Source: Epsilonproteobacteria bacterium tcs-49 (GTDB lineage Bacteria > Campylobacterota > Campylobacteria > Campylobacterales > Sulfurovaceae). From it: DNA of 64,000 nucleotides. Positions 21,996-31,283 of the stretch are shown one piece after another. How positions within the stretch are numbered: position 1 is the stretch's first letter; every line of letters starts with the position of its first letter. The notes under the pieces are model-generated. The model made no database searches and was not told the origin of the DNA. It was given only the letters and a program-made list of their open reading frames with translations. A program made the translations under genes and the position numbers. The DNA is taken from NCBI GenBank assembly GCA_002049495.1, contig LLYS01000001.1:124001-188000 (forward strand), in the 5' to 3' direction.

Positions 21996-22946
21996 ATGAA
22001 ACTGGCCGTATCGTCCTGCCTGCTGGGCAACGAGATCCGCTACAACGGCGGACACAAGCGCGACCGCTTTATCACCGACACCCTCTCAAAGTACGCGGTG
22101 TATGTCCCCTTTTGTCCCGAAGATCCCGCTTTTGGCACACCGCGCGAAGCGATACGGCTGGTCGAAACCAAAGACAAGGGCTTGCAGATCGAGACGGTCA
22201 AAAGCGGACAAAACCGCCATGACGCGCTGCTAAAAGAGTGCGATAGCGAGTGCGAGCGTATCGCCAGAGAACCCCTGTGCGGCATTATTTTTCAAGCCAA
22301 ATCCCCCAGCTGCGGCTTTGGCAGCGCAAAAACCTACCTGGAAAACGGCTACTCCAGCGGCAAAACCGACGGGGTATTTGTGACCACGTGCAAGGAGCGC
22401 TTTGGCAACCTGCCCATGGAGGAGGAAGCCAGACTCAACGATCCGTGGCTGCGGGAAAACTTCATTATGCAGATCTTTGCCTACAGCGATATGCAAGACC
22501 TCGCCGCCACTATCGAAAAGTTTGCCCAGCTGGTGGATTTTCACACCCGCTACAAATACCTGCTGCTTGCAAAAGATGAAGCCGCCTACCGCGAGCTGGG
22601 GCGCATCGTCGCAAACAGCGAAGGCTTGAGTCTGGAGCAAAGCGTGAAGCGCTACAAGGAGCTGTTTTTCCAAACCATCGCCGTAAAAAGCAAGATCAGT
22701 AAAACGGTCAACGTTTTAGAGCATATGGCGGGCTTTTTCAAAAAACAGCTCACCCCCGAAGAGAAGGGGGAGCTCCATACGCTGATCGAGGATTACAAGC
22801 ACAAGATCATCCCCCTCATCACCGTGATCGCCACCGTTAAACTGCTGGCAAAAAAGCACAACGTCACCTATCTGCTGGATCAAAAGTTTCTTGATCCCTA
22901 CCCCAAAGAGTTGGCGCTGCGCTCGCATGTGGGAAGCGGTAAATGA
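21996..22946 (+). CDS. DUF523 + DUF1722 protein
   Basis: 316 aa; VSSCLLGNEIRYNGGHKRD, CPE, IFQAKSPSCG; C-terminal DUF1722 (YbgA-like). Confidence 0.88.
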   Translation: MKLAVSSCLLGNEIRYNGGHKRDRFITDTLSKYAVYVPFCPEDPAFGTPREAIRLVETKDKGLQIETVKSGQNRHDALLKECDSECERIAREPLCGIIFQAKSPSCGFGSAKTYLENGYSSGKTDGVFVTTCKERFGNLPMEEEARLNDPWLRENFIMQIFAYSDMQDLAATIEKFAQLVDFHTRYKYLLLAKDEAAYRELGRIVANSEGLSLEQSVKRYKELFFQTIAVKSKISKTVNVLEHMAGFFKKQLTPEEKGELHTLIEDYKHKIIPLITVIATVKLLAKKHNVTYLLDQKFLDPYPKELALRSHVGSGK

Positions 22947-23455
22947 GAGCGCTTTTTCTGCTGCTGCCGATGCTGTTTTTAGGGTGTGCGCCCAAGCAGC
23001 CAAACCCGCCGCAAACGGTGGAGCGTGTGGATATAAAGCGCTATATGGGCACGTGGTACGAAATCGCCCGCTACCCCCACAGCTTTGAGCAACACTGCAC
23101 CGGCGTCAGCGCCGAGTATGCCCGCAACGAAGATGGGACGATCAAAGTGACCAACACCTGCTACCTCCATAAACTCAGCGGAGAAAAAAGCGTCGCCCAC
23201 GGCGAAGCGTACGCGGTGGAGGGGTCAAAGGGGGCTAAACTGCGCGTAAGTTTTTTCTGGCCCTTTTACGGGGATTACTGGATTTTGGAGCTGGCTTCGG
23301 ATTACCGCTACGCGCTGGTGGGATCGCCGGATAGAAACTACCTGTGGATCCTTTCACGTACAAAAACCCTCGCTCCAAAAGACAGAACCTATCTGCTGCG
23401 CCGCCTTGAAGCCGCGGGGTATGAACGCAAAAACCTCATCTGGACGCCTCAATGA
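22943..23455 (+). CDS. Lipocalin family lipoprotein (Blc-like)
   Basis: 170 aa; LFLGCAPK lipobox; YMGTWYEIARYPHSFEQHC. Confidence 0.9.
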   Translation: MRALFLLLPMLFLGCAPKQPNPPQTVERVDIKRYMGTWYEIARYPHSFEQHCTGVSAEYARNEDGTIKVTNTCYLHKLSGEKSVAHGEAYAVEGSKGAKLRVSFFWPFYGDYWILELASDYRYALVGSPDRNYLWILSRTKTLAPKDRTYLLRRLEAAGYERKNLIWTPQ

Positions 23456-23901
23456 TCTTTACCAAAGAGTGTGCACTGCCCTGCGATCTACACAGCGCCT
23501 TTGCCTTTCACCGCGATATACACAACTTGCCAAAACTCTCCCCGCCCGATACGGTGGTCACGCTGCGCACGCCGCCCGCTGCGCTCAAGGAGGGGTCGGT
23601 GCTGCACCTGCACGCGCAAAAGGGGTTTTACTCCATGGAGTGGATCGTCTCCGTCGAAAAACTTGAAGCCCCCTCTTTGCTTGTGGACAAAGCGGTCAAA
23701 TCCCCCTTTGCCGGCTGGGTGCACTACCACCGTTTTTTCGAGCGCGAGGGCCAAACGGTTATGTGCGATGAAGTGCACGTCACCCTGCCCTTTGGCGTTT
23801 TTGGCAAACTTTTTGAAAGCTTTGTCAAACGCGAACTTGAAAAGATGTTTACCTACCGCTACAGGGTCACCAAAGAACTTTTAGCGCCAAAGGAGTCATA
23901 A
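23452..23901 (+). CDS. SRPBCC (cyclase/dehydrase-like) protein
   Basis: 149 aa; AFHRDIHNLPKLSPP ... C-terminal LFESFVKRELEKMFTYRYRVTKELL. Confidence 0.8.
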   Translation: MIFTKECALPCDLHSAFAFHRDIHNLPKLSPPDTVVTLRTPPAALKEGSVLHLHAQKGFYSMEWIVSVEKLEAPSLLVDKAVKSPFAGWVHYHRFFEREGQTVMCDEVHVTLPFGVFGKLFESFVKRELEKMFTYRYRVTKELLAPKES

Positions 23902-23904
23902 GCC

Positions 23905-25260
23905 GTGAAAAAGCTGCTGTGGTTCCGCCGTGACCTGCGCATAGAAGATAGCGCCCTGCTTAGTATCGGCGGAGAGGTGCAACCCCTTTTTATCTTCGAT
24001 CCGCACATTCTGGATACGCTGGAAGCGGATGATCGCCGGGTGGGGTTTATCTTTGACCGTGTCCTTGCTTTGAAAAAAGCGCTGCAAAACAGGGGTCTTG
24101 ATCTGTGGGTCTTCTACGCCGCTCCGGAAGCGGTGTTTGACTACCTCAAAACCCGGGGCTTTGCCAAGGTGTACGCTTCGGTAGACTATGACGCCTACGC
24201 CAAAAAGCGTGACGACCAGATCGGACAGATCATGGAGTTTGTCCCCCTCAATGACAGCTACATCTTTGAACCAAACGAAGTGCTCAAAAGCGACGGCACC
24301 CCCTATCTGGTTTTTACCCCCTTTTTCAAACAAGCTCTCAAGCTCTACACCCCCGCACATCACCACGCTTACCCCTTTGCCGCCCAAAAGCTCGCCGCCC
24401 CCGTAGAACACAAGCTACACTGCCTTGAAAACAAAACGTTATCGACCAAACCTTTAAAGATCCAATCGCTGGGCTTTGCCCCGCAAAAACTCCCCTTTGT
24501 TCCCCCCGAAAAAAAGTTGGAAAGTTTTGCCCGAAAGATCGATCACTATGAGCAGCGGCGGGATTTTTTGAGTGAGGATATCACGTCGCATCTGGGGATC
24601 GATCTGCGCTTTGGCACCGTCAGTATCCGCGAAGTGCTGCGTACGCTGGTGGCGTTTAAAAAGCGGGGCTTGCAAACCCGGGAGTTTTTCAGGCAGCTGC
24701 TGTTTCGGGAGTTTTACGCATATCTGCTCTACCATTTTCCCAGATTGGAAAAGGAAGATCACAAACCGCTGGTTCGCTACGAGTACAACCGGGAGTACTT
24801 TGAGCGCTTCACCTCGGCGCAAACGGGCGTGCCGCTGGTGGATGCGGGGGTAAGCCAACTGCTGCGAACGGGGCAGATGCACAACCGTGCGCGTATGGTC
24901 GCGGCGTCGTTTTTTACCAAACATCTGCTGCAGTGGTGGAAAGAGGGGGAGCGCTTCTTTGCTGCGCATCTGCTTGATTACGACGCGGCGAGCAATGTGC
25001 TTTCGTGGCAGTGGGCTGCCGGGACGGGGATCGACCCCCAACCCTACTTTCGCATCTTCAACCCCTACACCCAGGCGCAAAAGTTTGACAAGGACGCGGC
25101 CTATATCAAAACCCAGCTGCCCCAGCTGCGCGACCTGGATGCAAAACGGCTGCACAGTGAGGATTTTTTGCTTGAAAACGGTGTCGAAAACTACCCAAAA
25201 CCGATCGTTGTCCACAAAGAAGCCAGAACCAAAGCGCTGGCGGCGCAAATCAAACCTTAA
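23905..25260 (+). CDS. phr: Deoxyribodipyrimidine photolyase / cryptochrome family
   Basis: 451 aa; LLWFRRDLRIEDSALL, RMHNRARMVAASFFTKHLL-type FAD-binding region, WQWAAGTGIDPQPYFRIFNP. Confidence 0.93.
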   Translation: MKKLLWFRRDLRIEDSALLSIGGEVQPLFIFDPHILDTLEADDRRVGFIFDRVLALKKALQNRGLDLWVFYAAPEAVFDYLKTRGFAKVYASVDYDAYAKKRDDQIGQIMEFVPLNDSYIFEPNEVLKSDGTPYLVFTPFFKQALKLYTPAHHHAYPFAAQKLAAPVEHKLHCLENKTLSTKPLKIQSLGFAPQKLPFVPPEKKLESFARKIDHYEQRRDFLSEDITSHLGIDLRFGTVSIREVLRTLVAFKKRGLQTREFFRQLLFREFYAYLLYHFPRLEKEDHKPLVRYEYNREYFERFTSAQTGVPLVDAGVSQLLRTGQMHNRARMVAASFFTKHLLQWWKEGERFFAAHLLDYDAASNVLSWQWAAGTGIDPQPYFRIFNPYTQAQKFDKDAAYIKTQLPQLRDLDAKRLHSEDFLLENGVENYPKPIVVHKEARTKALAAQIKP

Positions 25261-25356
25261 AGATTTATCATAGCTTTCTTCCCTTAATAGGGATTTGTTA
25301 AAAAGATAGTATAATCATTGCAATACGATAGCATTGCGCAGTTTTAAAGGAGTTGT

Positions 25357-26636
25357 ATGCAAAAGGTGGAAGAGGTATTGCAAAAAGCGGACGTGGGTAC
25401 GTTTTTGACCGCTTTCAATGCCAGTCTTGATCCCATAGTCGTGACCGATACCAACCTCGACGAGGGGGTCAAGATCCTTTTTGTCAACGACGCCTTTTGC
25501 AAAACCACCGGCTACAGCAAAGAGGAGGTCCTGGGGAAAAACCCCAAGATCCTGCAGGGAAAAGACAGCGACAAAAAACCCTGCAGCGCCTCAAACGCAC
25601 CCTCAAAGCGGGCAAGGATTTTACGGGGCAAACGGTCAATTACCGCAAGGACGGTAGCGACTACGTAGTGCAGTGGAGCGTCTCCGCCCTGCGCGATCAA
25701 AACGGTGACCCCGTCGCTTACTTCTCCACCCAAAAGATTTTAACGCGGCTGGAAAAGATCGAAGATGAGAAGCTGCTGTTTCAATCGGTGGTCAAGCAGG
25801 CCCCCGGGATGATCTTGGTAACCAATATCGAGGGGATCATTGTCTATGTCAACGACGCTTTTGTCAACAATATCGGCTACAGCCGCTCCGAACTGGTGGG
25901 GCAGCACTCCAGAATGCTCAAATCGGGCAAGCAGGGAGCGAAGTTTTATGAGCGGATGTGGCAGGAGTTGGTGCGTCACGGCAAGTTTGAGGATGTGTTT
26001 ATCAGCCAGCGCAAAGACGGCAGCCTCTTTTACGACAAGAAAAAGATCACCACCATCAAAGATAAACAGGGCAACCCCAAATACTACCTCGCCGTCAGCT
26101 ACGACATCACCCAGACGGTGGAGACGGAGCAGGATCTGCGCGACAAGCTCTTTACCGACCAGTTGACCAAGACCTTCAACCGCAAGAAATATGAAAAAAC
26201 GATCAAATCCAAAATCACCGCCTTTAAACAAAGCGACAACCGCTTCTCTTTGATCCTGTTTGATATCGACCACTTCAAAACAATCAACGACACCCACGGC
26301 CACCAAAAGGGAGATACGATCTTAAAGGAGTTGGCTAAACTGACCCAGCAAAATCTGCGTAAGAATGAGGATATGCTTTTTCGCTGGGGCGGAGAGGAGT
26401 TTGCCGTCATCACCGACGCGCCGCTGCAGCAAGCCGTACTGATCGCCCAAAAGCTTCGCAAAACCATCGAGGCACACGATTTTTCGGGCTTGCACGTCAC
26501 CGCCAGCTTCGGAGTGGCGGCGATCGGCCCGGAGATGGGTGCTAAGCAACTGTTTGAACAAGCCGACAACGCCCTTTATGAAGCCAAAGAACAGGGGCGC
26601 AACCGCGTCATAACCGCCGACCCGGACGCTACGTAA
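25357..26636 (+). pseudogene. PAS-PAS-GGDEF diguanylate cyclase, frameshifted at A6 run 25573-25578
   Basis: First PAS domain continues across ORFs 25357-25668 and 25497-26636; adding one A gives GKDSDKKTLQRLKRTLKAGKDF. C-terminal RWGGEEFAV. Confidence 0.85.
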
Positions 26637-27246
26637 CCAGCGGGACGAAGCGAAACCCCCAAAACACCTCCGTAGAGATTTTGCCGCTGCCGTCTTTAGA
26701 TATCTTATAGATCGAATCCCGCACGGGCAGAACCATCACGCCGCCGGGTTTGAGCTGTTCCAGCAGCGCTTCGGGGACCTCCTTCGCCGCGGCGGAAACC
26801 AAAATACGGTCATACTCCCTGCCCGGCTTTCCAAGCAACGCTCCCGATTGTTCGATCGTTGCGTTTTCCACCCCCGATTTTTGCAGATTGCGCTGCCCAA
26901 ACCTCACCAAAGCGGGCACCCGCTCTATCCCCTCGACCGTTCCCCGCACACAGATCGCAGCCAGCAAAGCCGTACTCCAGCCAGAACCGCTGCCCACATC
27001 AAGGACCCTATCCCCCTCTTGCGGCTGCAAAAGCTCCAGCATGATCGCCACCGTCGAGGGTTGGGAGATGGTTTGCCCCTCTCCGATAGGCAGCGGCACG
27101 TCCAAGTAGGCATCCGCTTCGAACCCTTCGGGCATAAAAGCGCGGCGGTCTATGCCGTAAAAGGCTTCGATGATACGCGGCGTTTGCAGATACCCCCTGC
27201 CGATGATCGAATCGACTAACTCCTTCATACTTCCATGCTCCATCAC
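26629..27246 (-). CDS. pcm: Protein-L-isoaspartate O-methyltransferase
   Basis: 205 aa; RAFMPEGFEADAYLDVPLPIGEGQTISQPSTVA, VLDVGSGSGWSTALLA. Confidence 0.92.
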   Translation of the reverse strand: MMEHGSMKELVDSIIGRGYLQTPRIIEAFYGIDRRAFMPEGFEADAYLDVPLPIGEGQTISQPSTVAIMLELLQPQEGDRVLDVGSGSGWSTALLAAICVRGTVEGIERVPALVRFGQRNLQKSGVENATIEQSGALLGKPGREYDRILVSAAAKEVPEALLEQLKPGGVMVLPVRDSIYKISKDGSGKISTEVFWGFRFVPLVT

Positions 27247-29126
27247 TGCTCCTTTATATAGCGCTCAATCAAACGTTTCAAGGTTTTCAACTCTTTTTTG
27301 TGCGCATCGGGAGCAAACTCTATGCGGTGATACAAGCGATCGATTTGCTCCAACCCCGGATCCCTTTGCGCAGATAAAAACCCGTGCAGGGAGCGGCTCC
27401 TGTCTTTGACGACGCCCCGCTTTTGCAGATGGGCCAAAAGCTTTTGCATCAAGCAGACCGCGGGGTCCTTGCAGCGTGTTTTGCGCAGCAGCGCAAAGAT
27501 GCTGACCCCTAATACCGCAAGAAAGAGGACCGAGAGTACGAACAGCGTCAAAAACTGTCTATCACGCAGCAGCTTTGTGAAAAAATCCTGCTGTTTCAGG
27601 TAGTTGTAGTGCAACACCCAGCTTTGGATTCTGTATTTGAGATAAAGCAGGCGAAGTTCCCAGGGATCGGGCGCCGTTTTTACCCGGTCCACCGCTTCGA
27701 GCGCCCCCTCTTCGCCGCTTTGTCCCCCCGCGGTCAACGCCGTGGCTTCTACGCGCACCCAGCCTTGTTTGGGCAGGTAGATCTCCGTCCACGCGTGGGC
27801 GTCTTCACGGCGGATAACGATATAGTTTTCCACACGGTTTTGCATATTGGCTTTGTATCCCGTCACAACGCGCGCGGGCAGACCGGCCATGCGGGCACTC
27901 ACGGCAAAGGCGGACGCAAAATGCACGCAGTACCCCACCCTTTGGTCAAATAAGAACGCATCCACGTAGTTTTGCAGATCATATGCCGGCGGTTCGAGAC
28001 TGTAGCGCAGCTTTTGCTTTCTGAAAAGATCTTTCAGTGCCTCCAGGCGCTTGGCGGGCTCATCGATACCGCGCAGCTTTTTAGCCGCTTTTCTCGTTTG
28101 CGGGTTTTTATCCGCGTCGTAGTGCAGCGCCTGTGGATCGATGGAGTTTTGCAAAGAGCGGTAGTTTTGCGCCGAACGCATTTCGTAGCGTTTGGTTTGA
28201 AAGATCGGCTTTTGCGCTTTGAGTACGTATCCCCGCTCCAGTTTCGCCTTTTTGGGCAGACTCACGGGATAATCCAGCGCATAGAGATAGGTTTTGTAGT
28301 GGGGGTAAAGGGTCACGTTATACGTGATAAACTCCTCTTTTTGTGCCAGCGGCCGGGCGTTTGGCGGATTGTCCGTCTCCACCCAGCTGTTGCCCTCGTT
28401 CTCATACAGTACGCTGCCGCGAAAGTAAAGCTGCGAAGAGGGGAAACCGCTTGGAAACTCTACCTCCATCACCACCTCTTTGGACAGCACCTTTAAAGCC
28501 CGATCATCCACATACATCTGTCCGTCGTGTCCCGCCGCCCCCAGCTGCCGGCCCTTGAAGCCGAAGTCTTTGGTATCGAAGGAGATTCTGGGAAAAAACA
28601 GAAACAGCACCACGATCACGGGGGCGGAGATAAAAAAGACGATCACCCCCATGCGCACGGCATCCAAAAGCCCCTGGCGCATCCTTGAGTGCAGCAGCAA
28701 AACCGTGAAGATAAACAGTTGTAAAATCGTAAAAAACAAAGCGCTGATACTCTCATAGTAAAACAGCCCCAGACTCATCAGTAAAAACGGCGAGATCAGC
28801 AGGTAAAAGTTTAACCGCTCCTGCAGCCGCTGGACGGCTACGGCGACAAGCAGCAAGGAGATGATAAACTCCACGAAGATGCGAAAGCGGCTCAGATCCG
28901 TCGACGCGAACAGGGCAAAAAAGGAGACCCCTACGGCAACCGCACCCAAAAAGAGTAAAACATACTGCCACGAACGCCGTTTTTGCCAAATAAACCCCAC
29001 CGCGACAAGCACAAACAGCTGCATGGGCAGCTTGACTACCAAAATCACCGGGGCCAGGGCGACAAGCAGCGCCGCGTCGATCAGGGCCAGGTCGTTAGTA
29101 TAGCGCCAGTTTTTCAAGAATCGCAT
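27243..29126 (-). CDS. Transglutaminase-like (DUF3488/TgpA) membrane protein
   Basis: N-terminal TM bundle, VGYCVHFASAFAVSARMAGLPARVVTGY and DAHAWTEIYL; ATG at 29126 likelier than the ORF start at 29195. Confidence 0.9.
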   Translation of the reverse strand: MRFLKNWRYTNDLALIDAALLVALAPVILVVKLPMQLFVLVAVGFIWQKRRSWQYVLLFLGAVAVGVSFFALFASTDLSRFRIFVEFIISLLLVAVAVQRLQERLNFYLLISPFLLMSLGLFYYESISALFFTILQLFIFTVLLLHSRMRQGLLDAVRMGVIVFFISAPVIVVLFLFFPRISFDTKDFGFKGRQLGAAGHDGQMYVDDRALKVLSKEVVMEVEFPSGFPSSQLYFRGSVLYENEGNSWVETDNPPNARPLAQKEEFITYNVTLYPHYKTYLYALDYPVSLPKKAKLERGYVLKAQKPIFQTKRYEMRSAQNYRSLQNSIDPQALHYDADKNPQTRKAAKKLRGIDEPAKRLEALKDLFRKQKLRYSLEPPAYDLQNYVDAFLFDQRVGYCVHFASAFAVSARMAGLPARVVTGYKANMQNRVENYIVIRREDAHAWTEIYLPKQGWVRVEATALTAGGQSGEEGALEAVDRVKTAPDPWELRLLYLKYRIQSWVLHYNYLKQQDFFTKLLRDRQFLTLFVLSVLFLAVLGVSIFALLRKTRCKDPAVCLMQKLLAHLQKRGVVKDRSRSLHGFLSAQRDPGLEQIDRLYHRIEFAPDAHKKELKTLKRLIERYIKEQ

Positions 29127-29955
29127 CTTTTTGCCCCCGCTTTTTATACAGTGTTTCCTTTGGCAGTCGCAGCACAAAATCGATATCGTGTTCATACGCT
29201 TGCAGCACCCACAGGGTCAACTGCGACAAACGCTGCTCCGTCCCCTGCCCTGCGCGGTAAAAATCAAACTCCAACCGGCGGTTTTCCATGCTGTAGTGAA
29301 ACTTTTTACTCTGCAGCTGGCCTTTGGCGACGGAGGGCCAGTGGATATGGGAGAGTTGGTCGGCGGGATCGTAGGAACGCAGCCGGTCAAAGCTGTCCAA
29401 CTGTCCGAAACGCTGCAACCGGCTTTGAAAGCTTTTTTGCAAACTTTTTCCCTTGGGACGGGGATAGACGATGAGTTTTTCCTTGGGATGAAACTCTTTG
29501 TAAAAGCGGATATGCCCAAAGGGAAAGTAGCTCGTAAGGCGCAGCTTCCCTACTGCGTGTCTTCCCCTGGACGCAAATCTCTTGGGAACGGTGACGACCC
29601 TTTCGCCTTTTGCTTCCACCCGGTCTATGGGGCGATCTTGCAGATACAGGGCATAACTGTCGCTTGCAGCTTCATTGACGATCGCGATCGAAAGATCAAA
29701 GGATCTGCCCGCAAACACGTCGGCGACAGGCAGCGGCTTAAGCTGCAGTTTGTATATATTGAGCCGCCCGAGCAAACAGCTGCTCCCCGCAACGGCAAAA
29801 ACGAAAAACAAAACGATATAGACGATATTGTAATTGTGCATATACGCCTGCATAAACAGTCCCACCATCAAAGCGACGATCAGGAAAAAATACTTCGTCG
29901 GGCGGGATTTGACCACCCGATTAAAGTGTATGAACCGCTTTAAAAATCTCATCAA
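29095..29955 (-). CDS. DUF58 protein
   Basis: 286 aa; two TM helices, DRLRSYDPADQLSHIHWPSVAKGQLQSKKF. Confidence 0.88.
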   Translation of the reverse strand: MMRFLKRFIHFNRVVKSRPTKYFFLIVALMVGLFMQAYMHNYNIVYIVLFFVFAVAGSSCLLGRLNIYKLQLKPLPVADVFAGRSFDLSIAIVNEAASDSYALYLQDRPIDRVEAKGERVVTVPKRFASRGRHAVGKLRLTSYFPFGHIRFYKEFHPKEKLIVYPRPKGKSLQKSFQSRLQRFGQLDSFDRLRSYDPADQLSHIHWPSVAKGQLQSKKFHYSMENRRLEFDFYRAGQGTEQRLSQLTLWVLQAYEHDIDFVLRLPKETLYKKRGQKDAILEKLALY

Positions 29956-30793
29956 GCAGATCTATGCTTTGGTTTTTTGCGATCACCCTGTGGTGCAGTA
30001 CGTTGGGAAGCAATCTGTCGATATCATCGTCGATGACGAATTTTCGCCCCTCAATCATCGCCCACGCCTTCGCCAAAGCGATCAGCTGCTTCCCCGCACG
30101 GGTGGATAAGCCGTACTCAAACAGTCCGCTTTCTCTGGTAAAGGTGATGATCCGCATGACGTACTCTACGATCTTTTCCCCGGCAAAGACCGCGGCGGCC
30201 TGTTTTTTCAACTCGGGGATATGCTTTGGATCCATACTTGCCAATTCCATATCTTCGACCTGTTCGAGCAGGATCCTCTTTTCCGCCGCTTTATCGGGAT
30301 AGCCGAGGCTCATGGAGATCATAAACCGATCCAGTTGTGAAATGGGCAGCGGAAAGGTTCCCGCCTCCTCCAGGGGGTTTTGCGTAGCGATGACAAAAAA
30401 GTGCTCGGGCAGGGCCATCGGTTTGCCCTCAACCGTAACCTGATGCTCCTCCATCGCTTCAAGCAAAGCGCTCTGGGTTTTGGGCGTGGCACGGTTGATC
30501 TCGTCCGCGAGGATACATCCGCTAAAGATCGGCCCCCTTTTAAAAACAAACTTTGACGCCTGCGTATCGAAGTAGTTGACCCCGATAATGTCGCTGGGAA
30601 GCATGTCGCTGGTAAACTGGATCCGCTTGAACTCCAACCCCAGAACCGTTGCCAACGATTTTGCCAGCGTGGTTTTGCCCACTCCCGGGATATCTTCGAT
30701 CAAGACGTTCCCCCCCGCCAGGGCCAGCTTGATATGTTGTTCCTTGCTTTGGACGCTTTGTTCCACCTGCGCCACGATCTGTTTGATCTGCAA
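29921..30793 (-). CDS. MoxR-type AAA+ ATPase
   Basis: 290 aa; GNVLIEDIPGVGKTTLAKSLA, GCILADEINRATPKTQSALLEAMEE, FVIATQNPLEEAGTFPLP. Confidence 0.95.
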   Translation of the reverse strand: MQIKQIVAQVEQSVQSKEQHIKLALAGGNVLIEDIPGVGKTTLAKSLATVLGLEFKRIQFTSDMLPSDIIGVNYFDTQASKFVFKRGPIFSGCILADEINRATPKTQSALLEAMEEHQVTVEGKPMALPEHFFVIATQNPLEEAGTFPLPISQLDRFMISMSLGYPDKAAEKRILLEQVEDMELASMDPKHIPELKKQAAAVFAGEKIVEYVMRIITFTRESGLFEYGLSTRAGKQLIALAKAWAMIEGRKFVIDDDIDRLLPNVLHHRVIAKNQSIDLLDEIFKAVHTL

Positions 30794-30854
30794 ACCCTAT
30801 CCTTTAATACCGAGATAAGCGGCATATTTTAAGATTGGATATATTATAACACAG

Positions 30855-31283
30855 TTAACGCAGTCTCACGTAGCCTTTTTTGTAAAGCTTTATCAAGTGT
30901 GACGCCCCCTTTTGCGCCAACCCCTCGGAAGTTTCCACCAAAACGTCGCACCGGGCTTTGGCGTACCCGGGATCGTAGTCCCGGCCGCTTTCGTTTGCCG
31001 AAGTGGTGTAGATCCAGCCAAAACGGCGCACGAAATCAGCGTGTCTGCCCCGCACTACGCGGTAACTCTCCCCGTCGGGACAGACAAAGGTGGTATGCTT
31101 GGCGCGGCGTACGAAGTTTTTGTGTTCCCGCGGAATGCGCGGCAGCTTCGACAGGCTCGCCACGGCTTTGATGTAGGACTTTTCCGGGGGGCGTTTTTTG
31201 GCCCGGGAAAGCGCCCCGGGACTTTGCGAGAGAAAACCGACGGTGGTATCGGTCTGGATCAGATAGACGTCTTTTGGATTCAA
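30855..31283 (-). CDS. Sua5/YciO/YrdC-like protein (short)
   Basis: 142 aa; [24 protein letters not shown]. Confidence 0.75.
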   Translation of the reverse strand: MNPKDVYLIQTDTTVGFLSQSPGALSRAKKRPPEKSYIKAVASLSKLPRIPREHKNFVRRAKHTTFVCPDGESYRVVRGRHADFVRRFGWIYTTSANESGRDYDPGYAKARCDVLVETSEGLAQKGASHLIKLYKKGYVRLR

